In this document: positions 31,035 through 39,015 of the stretch, piece by piece
How positions within the stretch are numbered: the stretch's first letter is position 1
Layout of the letters: the number at the start of each line of letters is the position of its first letter
NCBI GenBank assembly: GCA_944323145.1
Contig: CALURJ010000004.1
Location: 1-64,000, forward strand
Origin: Candidatus Gastranaerophilales bacterium
GTDB lineage: Bacteria; Cyanobacteriota; Vampirovibrionia; Gastranaerophilales; Gastranaerophilaceae
DNA length: 64,000 bases
Direction: 5' to 3'
Made by a program: the position numbers and the translations under genes
Notes under the pieces: model-generated
Told to the model about the DNA's origin: nothing
What the model saw: the letters and a program-made list of their open reading frames with translations, nothing else
The model's database searches: none

Positions 31035-31880
31035 TTGAAAGGAATAAAATTTAAAAATCTATATGCACATATTATATTAATTTCTATTTCGCTTTTATCA
31101 ATTTTCCCATTTATATGGTTAATATCAACTTCATTAAAAGGGAACAGCGAAAATATTTTTGCATACCCGCCGCAGATAATACCATCAGATTTTACATGGG
31201 CAAACTATTCGGGAGTCTGGGATAAAGTTGATTTTATCGGATATTTTATAAACAGTATGATTGTTGCGGGCGGAACTGTCGTTTTAAACTTAATATTGTC
31301 GGCTATGGCAGGTTATCCTCTTGCAAGAATGGAGTTTAAGGGTAAAAAAATAACATTCTTTGCGGTGCTTGCAACAATTATGATACCTTTTCAGGCAATT
31401 ATGCTTCCGGTTTATCTTATTACAATAAAATTGCATCTTATTGATACTGTAAGCAATTTTGCGGGATTTATGGGATTAATTATGCCGTTTGCAGTAAACG
31501 CATTCGGAATATTTTTAATGCGTCAGGCATTCCTTGGGATTCCGAGAGAAATGGAAGAAGCTGCAATCGTTGACGGCTGTAATGTATGGCAGGTATTCTG
31601 GAAAGTTCTTATGCCAATGGTAAAACCGTCGCTCGCAGTTCTTGCAATATTTACCTTTATCGGTTCATGGGGCGAATTTTTGTGGCCGAGTATCGTGCTT
31701 ACCAAAGAAGCTATGTATACACTGCCTGTCGGAGTTAATAACCTTCAGGGAATGTTCAGCTCAAACTGGCGATTTATTGCGGCAGGTTCAATTCTTTCTA
31801 CTATTCCGATTTTAATATTTTTCCTCGCAATGCAAAGATATTTTATCTCAGGAGAAAACGAAGGGGCAGTAAAAGGTTAA
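31035..31880 (+). CDS. ABC transporter permease, MalG-like sugar family
   Basis: 281 residues. It is the second half of the CUT1 permease pair, with ISISLLSIFPFIWLISTSLK at the N terminus, IMIPFQAIMLPVYLI and the EAA loop EEAAIVDGCNVWQVFWKVLMP. The start at 31035 is a TTG preceded by GAAAGG. It ends immediately beside the convergent TPR gene, with no base between the two stop codons. Confidence 0.88.
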   Translation: MKGIKFKNLYAHIILISISLLSIFPFIWLISTSLKGNSENIFAYPPQIIPSDFTWANYSGVWDKVDFIGYFINSMIVAGGTVVLNLILSAMAGYPLARMEFKGKKITFFAVLATIMIPFQAIMLPVYLITIKLHLIDTVSNFAGFMGLIMPFAVNAFGIFLMRQAFLGIPREMEEAAIVDGCNVWQVFWKVLMPMVKPSLAVLAIFTFIGSWGEFLWPSIVLTKEAMYTLPVGVNNLQGMFSSNWRFIAAGSILSTIPILIFFLAMQRYFISGENEGAVKG

Positions 31881-32987
31881 TTATTCAACCCCGGGAACAT
31901 TTACATTGTATCTTACATTATCAAATTCGCTATAATCTCCATCAATATCTTCCTGAAAAATTTCTTTAGAACCGCAAACTTTAAAGTTTTTTATAATTGC
32001 ATTATCAAGTTCATCCGTCAAAACAATTTTACCATTAATATAAGTTACTGTCGGATGTTTTTCTTCTTTATCATCGCTTATTTTATCTATCAAATCACTG
32101 TTAGAATTAGCAAGAATTGTTCTTGTAACGTCATTCATAACATCAAAAATGTATCTCTGTCTGTTTGTATTTCCACCCGAATTTGTAATAAGTGTTGTTG
32201 CTTTTTCAAGTTCTTCAAGAGATTCTTTATAATATTTTAAATGTCTTAAAAGTATAGCCAGATTGTAATGCGCTTCATAATTCATAGGAGCAAACTCAAT
32301 TGCTTTGCAGTAGGCAAGTCCAGCTTCCTGATAATCCCCTAGAAGATGATAAGTCAAAGCAAGATTGTATCTGGCATCATAATCTTTTTTCAAAATTTTA
32401 CAGGCCTCTTTATAAGCATTTAAAGCTTTTAAAAGATACTGCCTGCGCATTTCATATTCATCATTCAGATAAACTGATTTTTGTTTATAAGCAACACCTT
32501 TATTGTAATATGCAAGCCCTTTATTAACCTTATAGCTTTTTCTGTTGCTGTAAACAAACGGGATAGAAAGAAGATGTCTTTTTGTTTTCAAAATTTCATC
32601 ATACTGATTAATTGCCCCGTCAAAATCTCCCAGTTTTTCAGCAGAAACAATTCCGTAATTCATTCTTGCTATAATCATTTTTGGGTTGTATTCAAAAGCC
32701 TTTTCATAAGCATCAACCGCCGAGTAATAATCCTCATAAATTACATAAAGATTACCCAGATTATACCAGGCACCGTAATGCCCTGGGTATAATGCAACAG
32801 CTCTGTTATAATATTCGATGGCCCTTTGTAGTTTTTGTTTTTTTAAAGCCTTATCTCCTTTATGAACATAATACATCCCCTGAATTTTATCTATTTGTCT
32901 TTGGAAAAACTGCGGATGAAAATATACCGCAGCTCCAATTGCCGCAATTATCAATAAAGTAAATAATCCTGAAAAAAACTTTTTCAA
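31881..32987 (-). CDS. Membrane-anchored TPR-repeat protein
   Basis: 368 residues from a TTG start with GAGG eight bases before. An N-terminal membrane anchor (FFSGLFTLLIIAAIGAAVYF) is followed by at least five tetratricopeptide repeats, for example AIEYYNRAVALYPGHYGAWY, AVDAYEKAFEYNPKMIIARM and AGLAYCKAIEFAPMNYEAHY. It is probably a scaffold in the periplasm or at the cytoplasmic face. The last 80 residues are acidic and not repeat-like. The partner is unknown. Confidence 0.8.
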   Translation of the reverse strand: MKKFFSGLFTLLIIAAIGAAVYFHPQFFQRQIDKIQGMYYVHKGDKALKKQKLQRAIEYYNRAVALYPGHYGAWYNLGNLYVIYEDYYSAVDAYEKAFEYNPKMIIARMNYGIVSAEKLGDFDGAINQYDEILKTKRHLLSIPFVYSNRKSYKVNKGLAYYNKGVAYKQKSVYLNDEYEMRRQYLLKALNAYKEACKILKKDYDARYNLALTYHLLGDYQEAGLAYCKAIEFAPMNYEAHYNLAILLRHLKYYKESLEELEKATTLITNSGGNTNRQRYIFDVMNDVTRTILANSNSDLIDKISDDKEEKHPTVTYINGKIVLTDELDNAIIKNFKVCGSKEIFQEDIDGDYSEFDNVRYNVNVPGVE

Positions 32988-33047
32988 CCGCTATACCTCA
33001 TTATATAAGCATGTTACAGGTTTCTAAAGAAAAAAGCAATACACTAT

Positions 33048-33065
33048 TGTTACGAAATTGTAACA
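33048..33065. promoter_or_regulatory. Operator-like palindrome
   Basis: TGTTAC at 33048-33053 and GTAACA at 33060-33065 form a perfect 6-bp inverted repeat with a six-base centre, in the 163-base gap between the TPR gene and the glycine-zipper gene. A further half-site TGTTAC occurs at about 33012. It may bind a dimeric regulator. No evidence beyond symmetry and location. Confidence 0.35.
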
Positions 33066-33075
33066 TTTATCCCGT

Positions 33076-33113
33076 AAAAAAAGCAATTTCTTTAACTAAA
33101 AAGTTTTTATATA
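33076..33113 (+). promoter_or_regulatory. Promoter with a box shared with 63851
   Basis: The 18 bases AAAAAAGCAATTTCTTTA (33077-33094), then 11 variable bases, then TTTATATAA occur here and at 63851-63888 with the same spacing. The -10-like TATATA is at 33108-33113, giving a leader of about 30 bases to the ATG at 33151. The identity upstream of the -10 suggests one common regulator or alternative sigma factor. Confidence 0.5.
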
Positions 33114-33150
33114 AGTAAGGTAGGTTAAAAATCAATTTGGAGGTTAGGTT

Positions 33151-33993
33151 ATGTCAGGCTTTAACATGGCTGCAGCAGGTTTATACGGGTTATATCCAAA
33201 CCTATATAATAATCAGGTAGCATTAAATGACTTAACAGGTTTAGATATATATCCGCCATACGGAATGGGAATAGATCCGATGCTGAGCATGAACGGAAGT
33301 ATATTCGGAGCTTATCCAGGTATGGGAATGGGCGGTATGTATATGCCATTTATGCCGACATTTACCGGCGGTGGTTACAATTACGAAGACTATTACAAAA
33401 ATTATCAAAAATATCAAGATTTCATGATTGATAACCAGATAAATTATCAACAGAAAATGAGAAATGCAAACCTGAGGATTAACGCTCCAGAAGAAGGCAT
33501 AGTAAAACAGGCAACAATATTGCATGAAAAAATTATACAAAATGAACAACAACAAATACAACAAGCATACAAAACATTTAAAGAAAGTGTCAGGGCAATG
33601 TATGGCGATGCGGATGAAACCCAAATTGCAAACAGAGCTTCGACATTATACAAACAGGTAAACGGCTGCTCCGTAACTGATGACATCAGAAAACACGGCA
33701 GAGATTCATTTACTCAAGGTTTCTTGCAGACGCTGACATTCGGATTTGCTGATAAGAAAACCGCAGAAGAAAACATTGCAGAACTCACTGGTCAGCCGGT
33801 TGGAAGATCAGAGAACGCCAAAAAGATGGCAGGTAATGTAGTAGGCGGTGCAGTAGTAGGCGGCGGCATTCTAGCATCAGCCGGACTAATTTGGAAAGGT
33901 ATAAAAACCGGTGCAAAAAGCAAAACCTTCTGGGGAATACTTGCAGGCGCAGCAGTAGGGACAATGGCAGCACTAGGTCTAATGAAAAATTAA
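33151..33993 (+). CDS. Hypothetical protein with Gly/Met/Tyr-rich start and C-terminal glycine zipper
   Basis: 280 residues. The first 75 are rich in Gly, Met, Pro and Tyr (for example PGMGMGGMYMPFMPTF). The middle is a polar helix with Gln-rich runs (NEQQQIQQAYKTFKESVRAM). The end is a glycine-zipper membrane hairpin (GNVVGGAVVGGGILASAGL, GILAGAAVGTMAALGL). GGAGG precedes the ATG. The architecture recalls envelope-associated or pore-forming small proteins, but no family is recognised. It may be strongly expressed given its clean promoter, ribosome site and terminator. Confidence 0.65.
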   Translation: MSGFNMAAAGLYGLYPNLYNNQVALNDLTGLDIYPPYGMGIDPMLSMNGSIFGAYPGMGMGGMYMPFMPTFTGGGYNYEDYYKNYQKYQDFMIDNQINYQQKMRNANLRINAPEEGIVKQATILHEKIIQNEQQQIQQAYKTFKESVRAMYGDADETQIANRASTLYKQVNGCSVTDDIRKHGRDSFTQGFLQTLTFGFADKKTAEENIAELTGQPVGRSENAKKMAGNVVGGAVVGGGILASAGLIWKGIKTGAKSKTFWGILAGAAVGTMAALGLMKN

Positions 33994-34030
33994 CCCCAAA
34001 ATAAAAAATATAGTAGTGTGAAAGTGTAGC

Positions 34031-34059
34031 AGAGGTTGTGAAATCAACCTCTTTTTTTT
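34031..34059 (+). terminator. Rho-independent terminator
   Basis: Stem AGAGGTTG (34031-34038) with CAACCTCT (34045-34052), six-base loop, followed by a run of T. It ends the glycine-zipper gene transcript. Confidence 0.8.
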
Positions 34060-34065
34060 ATTTAT

Positions 34066-34891
34066 CTACCATGGGTAATCATCTGCAATTTCCCAACCAT
34101 CATACATAATTAGTGCGGTACAATATAAATTATAATTTGCAGGTAAAGAGTTGTCTTTTTGACAGGCTCTAATTAACTCATCTCGTGATCTGTTGTACGC
34201 ATACGGAACTAGTTTATTAATATTTGGTCGAAATGAAAATAAAAATACATCTCTTCCTGCCATATTTGGGTTAGAAGTCCCATTTATATCAACATAAATT
34301 AATGGAACAGTAGCATTTCCGTTAATATAATCATAAGAGATAAATAGAATAACTCCATTACTTAGCTGGACAACATAGTAATTTGAAGACACATTTATCA
34401 AAGTACTGCCTGATTTTGAAGTTATACTATTATTATAACCTACATTTGAAAGATTTGTAATTTCAGCATTTTTCAACTTTTTTATATATGGTAATAAATA
34501 CGTATCAGAAAAAATACGCCCAAGTTCTCTAGTCTGAGCCGGATCATCAACTTGGACATTACTTGCGACAGTCCAGGTTGACGGATCGCCATATTCTGCC
34601 TGAGCCATATTTAAAGCTTGATAAAGAATACTGTATGTCTGAGCCAACCGCTTTGCAGTAACCTTCTTCTGATAATTAGTAGCTAAAGAAGGTATTGTTA
34701 TAGCAGCAACAACACCTATTATACCTAAAGTAATTAAAACTTCTGCTAAAGTGAACGCAGCAAGTTTTGAAAGAGAATAAATTAGTTTACGGGAATTAGA
34801 TGAGAAATTGCTTGGCAGCCTGAGTCCCTGCCGTCTACTTAAACCTAGAGCCCCCCCCCCCGATGTTCTCAATCATAAATAAATTTTTCAT
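34066..34891 (-). CDS. Type IV prepilin-like protein A, start codon out of frame across a G11 tract
   Basis: The pilin frame contains AAFTLAEVLITLGIIGVVAA, the N-terminal methylated helix of type IV pilins/pseudopilins with Glu at position 5 but Ala instead of Gly before the Phe. A C-terminal globular part of about 190 residues follows. The best start is the ATG at 34891 with AGGAG seven bases before it. It reads ten codons, then meets 11 G (34851-34861) and stops a few codons later. With 10 or 13 G it would be open into the pilin, with a leader of about 45 residues. In the given sequence only a TTG at 34872 is in frame. Either it is a phase-off gene or the run length was miscounted. Confidence 0.75.
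34851..34861 (-). repeat. Homopolymer G11 tract (coding strand) in the prepilin A leader
   Basis: Eleven consecutive C on the plus strand, read as G on the coding strand, located 30 bases after the ATG. It is followed by CTCTAGGTTTAAG, similar to what follows the other prepilin tracts. A one-base change would join the ATG to the pilin frame. Confidence 0.85.
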
Positions 34892-34985
34892 CCCACAACT
34901 CCTTGTCTTATATAAATAAACTATAAACTAAATATAATATTATTATAATTTATTTTATAATTATTTGCAAGACCGGAATAAAAAG

Positions 34986-35019
34986 AATGTCCGCATCAAG
35001 GAGTCAAAATGCGGACATT
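34986..35019. other. Orphan perfect stem-loop
   Basis: An 11-bp perfect inverted repeat (AATGTCCGCAT at 34986-34996 with its complement at 35009-35019) and a 12-base loop that contains AAGGAG. It lies between two divergent genes, so it has no gene to terminate. No T run follows. It may be a small RNA element, an operator or a palindromic repeat. Confidence 0.5.
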
Positions 35020-35080
35020 AAATCAGTAAAAGAGACATCAATAACAATATGAACCATTTATAAAAAAAGTCAAATTTTTC

Positions 35081-35109
35081 TGGATATTTTTTTTAATTTA
35101 TTCTATAAT
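35081..35109 (+). promoter_or_regulatory. Promoter for a probably leaderless TPR gene
   Basis: TGGATA (4/6 match) at 35081-35086, a 17-base spacer and a perfect TATAAT at 35104-35109, six bases before the ATG at 35116. No ribosome site is present, which fits a message that begins at the start codon. Confidence 0.55.
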
Positions 35110-35115
35110 CCTCTT

Positions 35116-35742
35116 ATGAGAAGATTTTTCTATACAATACTCATATTAATTTTGAGCACAAATTTCGCATTTGCAGCTATGCCGTGGGAGCCAAAAAAAG
35201 AAGTAAGTTCAATTATCCAATCTGAACAGTTTCAGACAATTACCAGCCAGGCAAATGTTTTGTATGCAGAAAATGACATAAAAAGTGCTTTCAATTTATT
35301 TTTAAGCATTCCCGAAGAAGAGAGAACCGCACAAAATTGGCTTCTTCTCGGAAACATCCTTCAGGATCAGGGTAAAATTGATGAAGCTATTTTTATGTAT
35401 AATAAAGCAATTCAGGTTGATGAAACCTTCTACAAAGCTTATTACAATTTAGGTAATATATACATGCAGGACGGCCGTCCTAATATGGCAATTGAACAGT
35501 ACAAAAAAGTAATAAAGCTTAAACCAGAATATCCATACGCTCATTACAACCTCGGATGCGCTTACATAAAACTCGGCAAATACGGGAAAGCAAAATATGA
35601 ACTTTTGACTGCAATTGATTTAAAAAATACAGTTGCAGATTTTCACTACAATCTTGCTTACGTATACAAACAGCAAAATAAAGAGAAGCAGGCAAATATA
35701 TATTTAGATTATTATAATAAGCTAATACAAAATCAGATATAG
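35116..35742 (+). CDS. Secreted TPR-repeat protein
   Basis: 208 residues. It has a signal peptide (MRRFFYTILILILSTNFAFA, cleavage expected after an Ala near residue 20) and three or four tetratricopeptide repeats (WLLLGNILQDQGKIDEAIF, AYYNLGNIYMQDGRPNMAIE, AHYNLGCAYIKLGKYGKAK). It is probably periplasmic and may mediate protein contacts. It lies between two prepilin genes, and a role in pilus assembly is possible but not shown. The next gene begins 8 bases later. Confidence 0.8.
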   Translation: MRRFFYTILILILSTNFAFAAMPWEPKKEVSSIIQSEQFQTITSQANVLYAENDIKSAFNLFLSIPEEERTAQNWLLLGNILQDQGKIDEAIFMYNKAIQVDETFYKAYYNLGNIYMQDGRPNMAIEQYKKVIKLKPEYPYAHYNLGCAYIKLGKYGKAKYELLTAIDLKNTVADFHYNLAYVYKQQNKEKQANIYLDYYNKLIQNQI

Positions 35743-35750
35743 AGGCATAA

Positions 35751-36446
35751 ATGTACAAAGGTATAATTTTTGATTTTAACGGAACTTTGTTCTTTGATTC
35801 GGAAAAACATCTTGAAGCATGGCGTGAATTTTCAAAACGTTTAAGATCTTACCCTTTTACGGATGAAGAAATGCGCGATTATATGTTCGGGAGAACAAAT
35901 GAAGATATAATTGCATATTTAATAGGCAAACGTCCGTCGCCTGAAATGGTAGAAAAATTAGGGAAAGAAAAAGAAGCTGTTTACCGCGAAATGTGCAGAC
36001 AAGATTACAAAAATACTGTGCTAGCGCCGGGTGCCGTTGATTTCCTAAATTATCTTAAAGAAAAAAATATTCCGCGTACAATTGCAACAATGTCAGAAAA
36101 AGATAACGTTGATTTTTATATTGAAGAATTTCAACTTGAACAATGGTTCGACATAGACAAAATTGTTTACGCAGACGGTACAATCCCAGGCAAACCCGCT
36201 CCGGATATTTATATCAAAGCAGCAAAAAAACTTGAATTAAATCCACAAGATTGTATAGTTGTCGAAGACGCCGTATCGGGGATAGAATCTGCTAAAGGAG
36301 CTCATGCAGGTAAAATTATTGCTATGGCCTCTATGGAAAGTACAGATTTGTATAAAAATATTCCTGCTGTCTCTCAGATAATAAAAAGTTTTGACGAAAT
36401 AGACAGAAATATTTTTGAAATTCCTGCTAGTACCATTTCCCGGTAA
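35751..36446 (+). CDS. HAD-superfamily hydrolase, beta-phosphoglucomutase-like
   Basis: 231 residues with a Rossmann core and helical cap. Motif I is FDFNGT, so the usual second Asp is Asn. Motif II is IATMSEKDN, motif III has the Lys of GKPAPDIY and motif IV is VVEDAVSGIESAKGAHAG. The Asp of the nucleophile is retained, so activity is plausible, but the acid/base Asp is missing. The substrate may be a sugar phosphate. Its last 20 bases overlap the convergent prepilin B gene. Confidence 0.82.
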   Translation: MYKGIIFDFNGTLFFDSEKHLEAWREFSKRLRSYPFTDEEMRDYMFGRTNEDIIAYLIGKRPSPEMVEKLGKEKEAVYREMCRQDYKNTVLAPGAVDFLNYLKEKNIPRTIATMSEKDNVDFYIEEFQLEQWFDIDKIVYADGTIPGKPAPDIYIKAAKKLELNPQDCIVVEDAVSGIESAKGAHAGKIIAMASMESTDLYKNIPAVSQIIKSFDEIDRNIFEIPASTISR

Positions 36447-37260
36447 AATCTTGATTTGCATCACATTTATCTTCTTTATTTTGAAGTATTGTTCTCGGTA
36501 AACATCCGCCCTTATCTACTATAGAAGCAGGCCCGTCAGAAAGAATTATTCTATTTGACAAATTGTTAGAGGTCAATGCCATAAAAAATACATCATACCC
36601 CCATTTATTAGGGCCCTTATACCCATTGGTATCAAGGCTCATATACATAACATTAGAGTCAAAGAAATAAATTGCTCCATCTTTAGTAAGATAAGCTTTT
36701 GAACGCCTTACACTATCTAAATACTTAACAGTTGCATTTATAGATTTTCCACCTCCTGAAATAACATCAGTATCTGCTTTATAAATATCCCCAAAATCAT
36801 TTTCAACAGGAGTAAGATTTAATTTCTGCACTATTCCAGCATATAAAGCATCACAATCTTCATTTACTTTTCCATAATAACCGACACCTGTTTCTGTGTC
36901 TGCAGCATAGTAGATATAACATTTATTTAAATTTTCTTCAAGCGAAAGATAAGCAATAGTATCAGTCAGTACGGCATACTGCTTCTTAAAAGCCGTAGCG
37001 TTAGCTTTTGACTGATATTTAGACAGCAAAACAGGTAATGTCATAGCAGCAACAACACCTATAATGCCAAGTGTAATTAATACTTCAGCAATAGTAAAAG
37101 CACATTTTTTGGACGTTAAGACATTAAGACAATAAGTGCGTTTCTGAGAATAATTATTAACGTAACTGAATCCACGTCTTTGCCTATTTGCATCTTGGCC
37201 TCTTGCTAAGCCGGAAGTGCCCCCCACCCACCCGAAGATATCACTATAATTATTCATCAT
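36427..37260 (-). CDS. Type IV prepilin-like protein B, in frame through an interrupted G tract
   Basis: 277 residues. The ATG at 37260 (GGAG seven bases before) reads nine codons and then a tract interrupted by T (GGGTGGGTGGGGGG), giving GWVGGTSGLA in frame. The pilin helix starts at CAFTIAEVLITLGIIGVVAA near residue 54, with Ala before the Phe and Glu at position 5. Before it there is an unusually long basic leader. The globular part has a few cysteines (NKCYIYYAA, EDCDALY, GGCLPRT, EDKCDAN). It is the only one of four related genes that is open from its best start codon. Confidence 0.82.
   Translation of the reverse strand: MMNNYSDIFGWVGGTSGLARGQDANRQRRGFSYVNNYSQKRTYCLNVLTSKKCAFTIAEVLITLGIIGVVAAMTLPVLLSKYQSKANATAFKKQYAVLTDTIAYLSLEENLNKCYIYYAADTETGVGYYGKVNEDCDALYAGIVQKLNLTPVENDFGDIYKADTDVISGGGKSINATVKYLDSVRRSKAYLTKDGAIYFFDSNVMYMSLDTNGYKGPNKWGYDVFFMALTSNNLSNRIILSDGPASIVDKGGCLPRTILQNKEDKCDANQDFTGKWY
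37220..37233 (-). repeat. Interrupted G tract in the prepilin B leader
   Basis: On the coding strand GGGTGGGTGGGGGG followed by CACTTCCGGCTTAGC. The longest pure run is six, so slippage should be rare. This is the same site as the pure runs in the other three genes. Confidence 0.75.
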
Positions 37261-37360
37261 AAATCAGCTCCTTTCTTGTGTAAGAAATTATAACATTATT
37301 ATTAGCAAATTGTCAAAATAAAAAATTTTTTGATAAAATAAATAAAAGAGGAGAGAGAGT

Positions 37361-37987
37361 ATGGAATTTATTAATCTTATTTTATCGTATTTAATAAGCT
37401 TTATAGAGCACATAATAACAGTTATGGGTCCTTGGGGAATCAGCCTTTTAATGGCTATAGAATCATGCAATATTCCGCTGCCAAGTGAAGCTATCTTACC
37501 TTTTGCAGGCTACATTGTAAGTAAAGGAGAAATGAATTTTCATGTCGCGGCTTTTGCAGGAGCTTTCGGATGTGTTCTCGGCTCAATACCTTCATATTAT
37601 CTAGGATACTTTGGCGGAAGAAAATTTGTTGAAAAATACGGAAAATATTTCCTTATTTCCCACAAAGATCTTGAAGAAGCCGACAAATGGGTTGAAAAAT
37701 ACGGTGACTGGGCATTTTTCTTATGCAGAATGCTTCCTGTTGTAAGAACATTTATTTCACTTCCTGCAGGAATTCTAAAAGCTAAAAAAAGAATATTCTT
37801 TACTCTGACATTTTTAGGCTCACTTGTATGGAGTTATGTTCTAGTATATGTCGGAGTAAAAATGGGGCAGAATATGGAAGCATTTAAACAGATCTGGCAT
37901 AAATTTGATATTGCGATTGTTATTATTTTCGTTGTTTTGGGTTCTTTATATGTTTATAAACATGTAAAACATTTAAAGGAATCATAA
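37361..37987 (+). CDS. DedA-family membrane protein
   Basis: 208 residues. It has the family signature ESCNIPLPSEAILPFAGY, the GxxxGSIPSYYLGYFGGR segment, and RMLPVVRTFISLPAG with the conserved arginines, then C-terminal membrane helices. DedA/VTT proteins act in lipid (for example undecaprenyl-phosphate) translocation and membrane homeostasis. GAGGAG precedes the ATG. The stop codon overlaps the ATG of ogt by one base (TAATG). Confidence 0.9.
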   Translation: MEFINLILSYLISFIEHIITVMGPWGISLLMAIESCNIPLPSEAILPFAGYIVSKGEMNFHVAAFAGAFGCVLGSIPSYYLGYFGGRKFVEKYGKYFLISHKDLEEADKWVEKYGDWAFFLCRMLPVVRTFISLPAGILKAKKRIFFTLTFLGSLVWSYVLVYVGVKMGQNMEAFKQIWHKFDIAIVIIFVVLGSLYVYKHVKHLKES

Positions 37988-38439
37988 TGCATCAATATTC
38001 TTATCAAACAAATATCGGAAAAATTTTTATTGCCGAAGAAAACGGACAGATAACAAATGTTTCTTTTAAAGAACTGTTCTGCGATATAAAAGAAACTCCA
38101 CTGATTAAACAAACGTACAAAGAGCTTAAAGAATATATTGATGGGAAACGTAAAACATTTGACATCCCACTTTTTCCTGCGGGAACTCCATTTCAAATAA
38201 AGGTATGGCAGGAACTTCAAAGAATTCCGTATGGAGAAACCCGTACTTATAAAGATATTGCAAAAGCAATAGGGAATGAAAAGGCAAGCAGGGCTGTCGG
38301 TAAGGCAAACAACAAAAATCCGATTGCAATAATTATTCCTTGCCACAGAGTAATAGGAACAAACGGGAATTTAACAGGATATGCCGGCGGATTAGGCATA
38401 AAAATGGAATTATTAAACATTGAAAAATCTATAGTCTGA
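37987..38439 (+). CDS. ogt: Methylated-DNA--protein-cysteine S-methyltransferase
   Basis: 150 residues of the C-terminal type. The reactive cysteine is in IIIPCHRVIG. The helix-turn-helix FQIKVWQELQRIPYGETRTY and KASRAVGKANNKNP bind DNA and flip out the lesion. It repairs O6-alkylguanine in a suicide reaction. It is coupled to the dedA gene. Its end overlaps the convergent small gene by 11 bases. Confidence 0.94.
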   Translation: MHQYSYQTNIGKIFIAEENGQITNVSFKELFCDIKETPLIKQTYKELKEYIDGKRKTFDIPLFPAGTPFQIKVWQELQRIPYGETRTYKDIAKAIGNEKASRAVGKANNKNPIAIIIPCHRVIGTNGNLTGYAGGLGIKMELLNIEKSIV

Positions 38440-38761
38440 AACTTTTTTTCTTCAAATCCTTTTTCAAATCCTTCGGTTTGATTTTTTCGGGTTTTTGCCC
38501 AAGATATTTTTCTAAATTGCTTCTCAATTTTCTAAACCACATTTTAGGGATTAAATCGATAAATTTATCCGAAGTTTCACCTGACATAATATATAGTATA
38601 TTACTATTCTCATCTTTTTTTTTCGTTATTGTAATTATATCTTCAGAATAATCCATTAAATCCAATTTAAGACGATTTATTTCATGAGGAGCACCTTTTA
38701 CTTTAATAAATCTTTGAAAATTAGGGTTATGCTTCTTTGAATTATAGTGTAAAACCTGCAT
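38429..38761 (-). CDS. Hypothetical small basic protein
   Basis: About 110 residues from the ATG at 38761 (GGAG six bases before). The N terminus is MQVLHYNSKKHNPNFQRF and the C-terminal third is very Lys-rich (KPEKIKPKDLKKDLKKK). No domain is recognised. It lies between ogt and the first direct repeat at 38.9 kb. Confidence 0.55.
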   Translation of the reverse strand: MQVLHYNSKKHNPNFQRFIKVKGAPHEINRLKLDLMDYSEDIITITKKKDENSNILYIMSGETSDKFIDLIPKMWFRKLRSNLEKYLGQKPEKIKPKDLKKDLKKKSFRL

Positions 38762-38846
38762 ATTTATCTCCATTTTAAGTAATTAAATATAATTAAACAC
38801 CATAAAAAAAATTTTTGTCAATTTAAATAAATTAATATTACAATAA

Positions 38847-38870
38847 AAGAGCCGTTTAAGGCTCTTATGA
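38847..38870 (-). terminator. Terminator-like hairpin beside direct repeat copy 1
   Basis: Stem AAGAGCC (38847-38853) with GGCTCTT (38860-38866). Read on the minus strand it is followed by a T-rich run (TTTTATTG). It lies just beyond the CCA-like end of repeat copy 1 and beyond the giant gene. Confidence 0.6.
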
Positions 38871-38886
38871 ATTTTGCTATTTTTAA

Positions 38887-38998
38887 AAATGGGGCGGCCA
38901 ATGGTATAAGGTTAGAACCTTTTTACTATGATCTAGCTCACTATGCTTTGCATGAAATAGAAACTATGAATAACATAAAACGTTTTCATTATGCCTAA
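38887..38998 (-). repeat. 112-bp direct repeat, copy 1
   Basis: It matches 46833-46944 over the full 112 bases with seven mismatches and no gap. The left end, AAATGGGGCGGCCAATGG, resembles the 3' end of the tRNA-His at 49 kb with changes. It lies 17 bases beyond the stop codon of the giant gene. With copy 2 it brackets that gene. Confidence 0.85.
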
Positions 38999-39015
38999 TT
39001 TTACATACATTTTAT

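Noticed and set aside
32300-32962. Several plus-strand frames of 75-103 codons opposite the TPR gene
   Set aside because: They mirror the repeats of the TPR gene and have no start signals.
33241-33686. Long minus-strand frames opposite the glycine-zipper gene
   Set aside because: Both overlap a gene with promoter, ribosome site and terminator. The Cys/Ile/Phe-rich translations are typical of antisense frames in AT-rich DNA.
34066-34872. TTG at 34872 as the true start of prepilin A
   Set aside because: It has no ribosome site and lies just inside the reading frame of the well-placed ATG at 34891. The same pattern in prepilin C would put the start on top of the ribosome site.
38887-38998. Repeat copies as complete tRNA genes
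   Set aside because: Only the acceptor end matches tRNA-His. No D arm, anticodon arm or T arm can be folded from the remaining bases.
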